Source: Bacteroidales bacterium
GTDB lineage: Bacteria; Bacteroidota; Bacteroidia; Bacteroidales; JAADJA01
DNA length: 11,250 nt
Assembly (NCBI GenBank): GCA_030635465.1
Contig: DAOVYU010000011.1
Location: 1 to 11,250 of the forward strand
Reading direction: 5' to 3'
Positions 7,877-11,250 of the stretch are shown in pieces (within the stretch, counting starts at the first letter, position 1; the number at the start of each line of letters is the position of its first letter). The notes under the pieces are model-generated. The model searched no databases and was not told the DNA's origin. It worked only from the letters and a program-made list of their open reading frames with translations. Position numbers and translations under genes: made by a program.

Positions 7877-10012
7877 TTACTTTTTAACAATTTTATAAAA
7901 TTTAAGTGCTTTATTATACTTGTCAATCAAATGTACGAAATATACACCATTGGAAAATTGTGAAATATCCAGAGTAATTTTTTGATCCTTATCAATTATT
8001 TGCTCAATCATAACCGATCCAAAAATATTATGTAATTGAATTTTACCCATAAAGTGATTTTTAGAAAATTCAATTATTAACTCATTTGCCACAGGATTTG
8101 GATATATGAGCATATCTTTATCTGTCTGTTGATTTACTGATTGGCCAGTTGTTGCATTGCCTACCAAATATACTTGCTGTGCAATGCGCTGAACAAGTGT
8201 ATCTGAATTAATATCGGAATTGATAGTTATTTTCCCTTCAAAAAAACCAACTTCTTCAGGATTAAATTTTACTTGTAAATTTTTACTTTCACCTTGTGCA
8301 ATTGTAATCGGAAATTCATTCTCAACTGTAAAAGCACTATTCATGGAATAATAACTGGTTAAATTTATTTCGTTACTTGAATTATTGTAAACATTTAGAG
8401 TTTTTGTCAATGTATTTTCCTGCCAAATATATCCATATTGAAGTGTATCTGTTTCCAATAAAAAATAATTTGTTACCCAGGGAAATAAATATGACCTATA
8501 ACTAATCCCTTCAAATTCTATCTCATAAACCATATTATCATTTGCATCAAATTCACTTATTCCCGGAACACCAGAACCCCAACCGATCACTTTCGAGTTT
8601 TCAGATCTCCATTGTTTATTTCCCATAACCACACCTAAAATATCAGGAGTATTTCTTAACCTGTGAATCAGTGTCGCGGTCATGTTTACCTCATCCATTT
8701 CATATTCCAGTCCACTTGAATATTTAGGATCAGGATGCAACGATCCGTTGTCAAACAATGTAATATTACCATTTTCAAGCCTGCGACTATCATGCTGTAC
8801 AGAAAACCCAAGTGTATCATTCATAAATTCAAACTGGTTGTTTTTTCCTCCAAATCTCCAAATAATTTCACCAGTATTTCTATTGATCCTTGTAATTTCA
8901 TCCATATTTCTACAAGAAATCAATAATGAACTTTCTGATTCAATATCAATGGTGTTACCATGAACATAATCTATAATTGAATCAGTTAAATCAACAAACG
9001 GCCCAGCATCAGTAACCAGGAAATGATCCCAACTACGCCATTGAAAAACAACCTCTTTATTGGTATCCAGTTCCTGGAAAACAAATCCGGTAACAATGGC
9101 ATTTGGATGTCCGCCCGGAACAACAGTATCCATAGGATAATACTGCGAATCATAAGTCATTACAAAAGCATGTCCATTTTCTAAGAGTTGAAATTCATGA
9201 AAATCAGTATACCCATAGCCATTTCCCATTTGATAGCTGTCAATAATCTGATAAGAACTATCCATCACCATATGTTTCCAAAAGGGATGATACGAATAGA
9301 ATGACAAAAATCCAGGGGGTTGGATTTTTAAATCGTATCCAACATTTTGCATTTTCCTGTAGTATACAGGAGTGCCATACAAATCAGTTATGGTTATATA
9401 GGGTTCGGTATCAGGATACCAGCCCCACTCATCGTAAGGCGTAAAAAAATAGTAGCCCTTGCTGGCATTTTCAGCTAATACATTCACCTGAATTCCAGGA
9501 AATCCTTCTGGTAGATTATTCTCTTTTTTTTCTATTTTAGTACTTGTCGGTATCGGAGTATTAAGAACAGGTAATAGATTCTGATTTTGATGTTTGTCGA
9601 TAAAATACTTTTCCGAGGTTTGAATTATGGTTTTAGATACTTCAAATTGAAATTGAACTGATTCTATATCAATTCCACTTAAAGTTCGCAATCCTTTATT
9701 TAATGTAACATGAATTATATCACCCAATGGAAATAGACTTTTCGGTTTAAATAATAATGTTTTACCATCATCTGACAATTTTATATTTCCTGAAATTTCT
9801 CCGTTTCTTGTAGATTTCACATTTAATATTGATTGTTTAACCGAGTTCGGATCAAATTTTTCTGAATAACGCAATGCAATATTATTACCAGGCATAATAA
9901 ATTTTGAACCTGGCTTTGGGGAAATATACTGTAATTCGGCAATTTTCACCCCTTGTCCCCATAATTGCATAACACACAAAAGTGATAAAACCACTAAAAG
10001 ACTTCGATTCAT
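7877..10012 (-). CDS. Secreted arylsulfotransferase-like protein with T9SS sorting domain, copy 2
   Basis: A complete 711-residue protein. It starts at ATG with a Sec signal peptide (1-20, MNRSLLVV...LWGQ). Residues about 27-125 resemble an SbsA/Big_5 Ig-like domain (SPKPGS, MPGNNIALR, DDGKTLLFKP). A variable, Asn/Gln/Pro-rich linker (about 128-165) leads into an ASST-type beta-propeller (about 166-515). The motifs there are FHEF (His272), FQWRSWDH (His330), YVHGN (His351), SCR (Arg368), GEIIWRFGG and QHD (His407) with LFDNG. By order and spacing, His272, His351, Arg368 and His407 are the likely counterparts of the E. coli AssT active-site His252, His356, Arg374 and His436; the last carries sulfate in that enzyme. 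An ASPM-SPD-2-Hydin-like domain (about 530-620) and a T9SS type A tail (about 636-711, IYPNP, NGVYFVHL, YKIVKK) finish it. Its five-base gap to the next paralog implies co-transcription. Export to the surface is likely; the acceptor and donor are unknown. Confidence 0.88.
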   Translation of the reverse strand: MNRSLLVVLSLLCVMQLWGQGVKIAELQYISPKPGSKFIMPGNNIALRYSEKFDPNSVKQSILNVKSTRNGEISGNIKLSDDGKTLLFKPKSLFPLGDIIHVTLNKGLRTLSGIDIESVQFQFEVSKTIIQTSEKYFIDKHQNQNLLPVLNTPIPTSTKIEKKENNLPEGFPGIQVNVLAENASKGYYFFTPYDEWGWYPDTEPYITITDLYGTPVYYRKMQNVGYDLKIQPPGFLSFYSYHPFWKHMVMDSSYQIIDSYQMGNGYGYTDFHEFQLLENGHAFVMTYDSQYYPMDTVVPGGHPNAIVTGFVFQELDTNKEVVFQWRSWDHFLVTDAGPFVDLTDSIIDYVHGNTIDIESESSLLISCRNMDEITRINRNTGEIIWRFGGKNNQFEFMNDTLGFSVQHDSRRLENGNITLFDNGSLHPDPKYSSGLEYEMDEVNMTATLIHRLRNTPDILGVVMGNKQWRSENSKVIGWGSGVPGISEFDANDNMVYEIEFEGISYRSYLFPWVTNYFLLETDTLQYGYIWQENTLTKTLNVYNNSSNEINLTSYYSMNSAFTVENEFPITIAQGESKNLQVKFNPEEVGFFEGKITINSDINSDTLVQRIAQQVYLVGNATTGQSVNQQTDKDMLIYPNPVANELIIEFSKNHFMGKIQLHNIFGSVMIEQIIDKDQKITLDISQFSNGVYFVHLIDKYNKALKFYKIVKK

Positions 10013-10033
10013 TTTTTAAGCGTTTTTTAAATA
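10010..10033 (-). promoter_or_regulatory. A-rich translation-initiation leader of ASST copy 2
   Basis: The largest intergenic gap (21 bases) reads, on the minus strand, tatttaaaaaacgcttaaaaa directly before ATG. A-rich bases next to the start are the usual initiation signal in Bacteroidota, where Shine-Dalgarno pairing is weak. The gap is too short for an independent TTTG/TAnnTTTG-type promoter, and I see none in it. Confidence 0.4.
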
Positions 10034-11250
10034 TTATTGTTTTACAATTTTATATATGCCTATTTTGTTTTCGGATTTTTCTTCAACTTGCAAATAATAA
10101 ATACCAGTTGCATAATTCTTCAAATGTATAGTATGATTCAACTCTCCCTTAACTTCAGAAGTATATACTAGCCTCGATTGTGAATCAACTATTTTTACAT
10201 CAACTGTTGAATGGTTGTCATAAAATTCAATAACCAGATCTTCAACTACAGGATTGGGATATAAATTTATATTCAGAGGCTGATGATCTGATATACTTTG
10301 ATTTTCTGAGGCATATCCAGCAACATAAATTTGTTGGGCTACACGCTGAACTACTTGTTCTGAATTAATATCCGAATTAATTGTTAAAATACCTTGATAG
10401 TTACCAGGTGTTGCGGGATCAAATTTTACCGGAATATATTTGCTATTCCCTGCTACAATCACTATTGGTAGTTCAATTGGGATTGAAAAAGCATCCTCCA
10501 TCGAATGAAAACTGCTTATGCTAATATTATAATCCATGTTATTTTGGATCTTTATACTTTTTGTCACCTCATTTTCATAATATATGTATCCAAAGTGGAT
10601 CGAATCAACATCAAGTGAAAAATAAGACGATTCCCACGGAAATCGATAAGCCCTGTAATTGATGCTTTCAATATTAATTTCAGCTAGAATTTCTCCGTTT
10701 GTATTAAATTCGGTAATAGCAGGATATCCTGAAGACCCCCAACCTGCAATGATATTTCCGGTTTCGGTTTCCTGTCCATTTCCCATTACTATTCCAAGCG
10801 CATCCGGATTGTTTCGGTACCTGTTTATTAATGTTGCAGTTTGATTTATTTCATCCAGCTCATATTCCACTACACTGGAAAATGCTTCAGGATGATAAGT
10901 GCCATTATCAAACAATGAAAGATTACCATTTTCTAATCGCCTGCAATCATGTTGCATTGAAAATCCCAAAGTGTCATTTATAAATTGGAACATATTATTC
11001 TCACCGCCCAGGCGCCAGATAATATTTCCAGTATTCCAATCAATTTTTGTAATTTCATTCAAATTTCTTGGTGATAGCAATAATTCATCATCTGAATACA
11101 CTTCAATGGCATTTCCGTGTATTGGGTCAATAATTGAATCTGTTAAATCTACATACTCATGTGCATCAGTAAGTAAATAATGGTCCCAACTGCGCCATTG
11201 AAAAACAACATTGTGATCCACATCCAGTTCCTGCACTATCCAACCCGACA
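10034..11250 (-). CDS. Secreted arylsulfotransferase-like protein with T9SS sorting domain, copy 1 (5' end outside the window)
   Basis: This is the C-terminal part of an ASST (arylsulfate sulfotransferase)-like protein. The reading frame stays open through the right edge: the codons before the GTG at 11236 read S-G-W-I and match the same place in the two downstream paralogs. That GTG is therefore an internal valine and the true start is off-window. Counting from that codon, the beta-propeller part shows FQWRSWDH (13-20), HGN (His40), SPR (Arg57) and QHD (His96). The His-Arg and Arg-His spacings are 17 and 39, identical to both paralogs. An ASPM-SPD-2-Hydin-like Ig domain follows at about 205-300, then a T9SS type A tail (about 323-400: NLYPNP, TGIYYLQV, YKIVKQ). 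Family knowledge: ASST enzymes move sulfate from phenolic sulfate esters to phenolic acceptors without PAPS. The gene stops 21 bases before the next one and is the first visible gene of the operon. The substrate is unknown. Confidence 0.85.
   Translation of the reverse strand, partial: SGWIVQELDVDHNVVFQWRSWDHYLLTDAHEYVDLTDSIIDPIHGNAIEVYSDDELLLSPRNLNEITKIDWNTGNIIWRLGGENNMFQFINDTLGFSMQHDCRRLENGNLSLFDNGTYHPEAFSSVVEYELDEINQTATLINRYRNNPDALGIVMGNGQETETGNIIAGWGSSGYPAITEFNTNGEILAEINIESINYRAYRFPWESSYFSLDVDSIHFGYIYYENEVTKSIKIQNNMDYNISISSFHSMEDAFSIPIELPIVIVAGNSKYIPVKFDPATPGNYQGILTINSDINSEQVVQRVAQQIYVAGYASENQSISDHQPLNINLYPNPVVEDLVIEFYDNHSTVDVKIVDSQSRLVYTSEVKGELNHTIHLKNYATGIYYLQVEEKSENKIGIYKIVKQ

Larger units (their letters stand above)
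5751..11250 (-). repeat. Tandem triplication of an ASST-like gene
   Basis: Three head-to-tail paralogs share domain order, motif spacing and stretches of near-identical DNA. Examples on the plus strand are the block beginning tcccaactacgcc at about 9028, with close matches at about 6901 and 11184, and cgctgaacaagtgtatc at about 6067 and 8187. The last two copies keep nearly equal length (706 and 711 residues). This pattern is that of old local gene duplication: the proteins are clearly homologous but the DNA is no longer identical over long runs. Confidence 0.85.

Noticed and set aside
8682..8963. Plus-strand open frame of 93 codons, with one of equal length at 10899-11180 and another at 6897-7178
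   Set aside because: They lie antisense to the conserved HGN-to-FDNG or upstream propeller regions of the ASST paralogs. The frames at 8682 and 10899 recur because the sense sequences are homologous. They have no signal, domain or initiation context of their own.
11234..11236. GTG as start codon of the first ASST copy
   Set aside because: The frame is open upstream to the window edge, and the residues before it match the paralogs, so it is an internal valine codon.

Overview
The window looks like a chromosomal segment from a free-living or environmental member of the Bacteroidota. The DNA is AT-rich. All four genes with a visible start encode a signal peptide, and all five genes end in a type IX secretion system (T9SS) type A sorting domain of the form 'YPNP ... 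GVY ... YKIIKN'. The start codons lack obvious Shine-Dalgarno sequences and are preceded by A-rich or AT-rich bases, as is usual in this phylum. I cannot name a genus. T9SS is largely confined to Bacteroidota, so the phylum call is strong.

Layout: every base except about 70 lies in five genes, all on the minus strand and read from right to left. First come three tandem paralogs of a secreted arylsulfotransferase (ASST)-like beta-propeller protein: one cut by the right edge of the window (10034-11250) and two complete (7877-10012 and 5751-7871). Next comes a 1129-residue mosaic protein with lamin-tail, chitobiase-C-like, CotH-kinase, InlB-repeat-like and right-handed beta-helix regions (2352-5741). 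Last is a shorter CotH protein of 770 residues (38-2350). The gaps are 21, 5, 9 and 1 bases, so the set reads as one operon with no room for internal promoters. The operon start lies beyond the right edge. Just after the last stop codon there is a weak AT-only inverted repeat.

How the genes may work together: all five products should cross the inner membrane by Sec, cross the outer membrane by T9SS, and end up on the cell surface or outside the cell. The ASST-like proteins keep the His/His/Arg/His positions expected for PAPS-independent sulfate transfer between phenolic compounds. The CotH proteins belong to a family with demonstrated protein-kinase activity in Bacillus spore coats. Co-transcription of a tripled sulfotransferase-like gene with two unequal CotH paralogs suggests a surface or extracellular modification cassette. 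That role is inference; neither substrates nor activity can be read from the sequence. The most useful detail is that the two CotH copies have diverged at different conserved motifs. The long copy has Ser where the short copy has the presumed catalytic Asp.

No RNA genes, insertion sequences, CRISPR arrays, origins or attachment sites are visible, and no gene shows a frameshift or internal stop.
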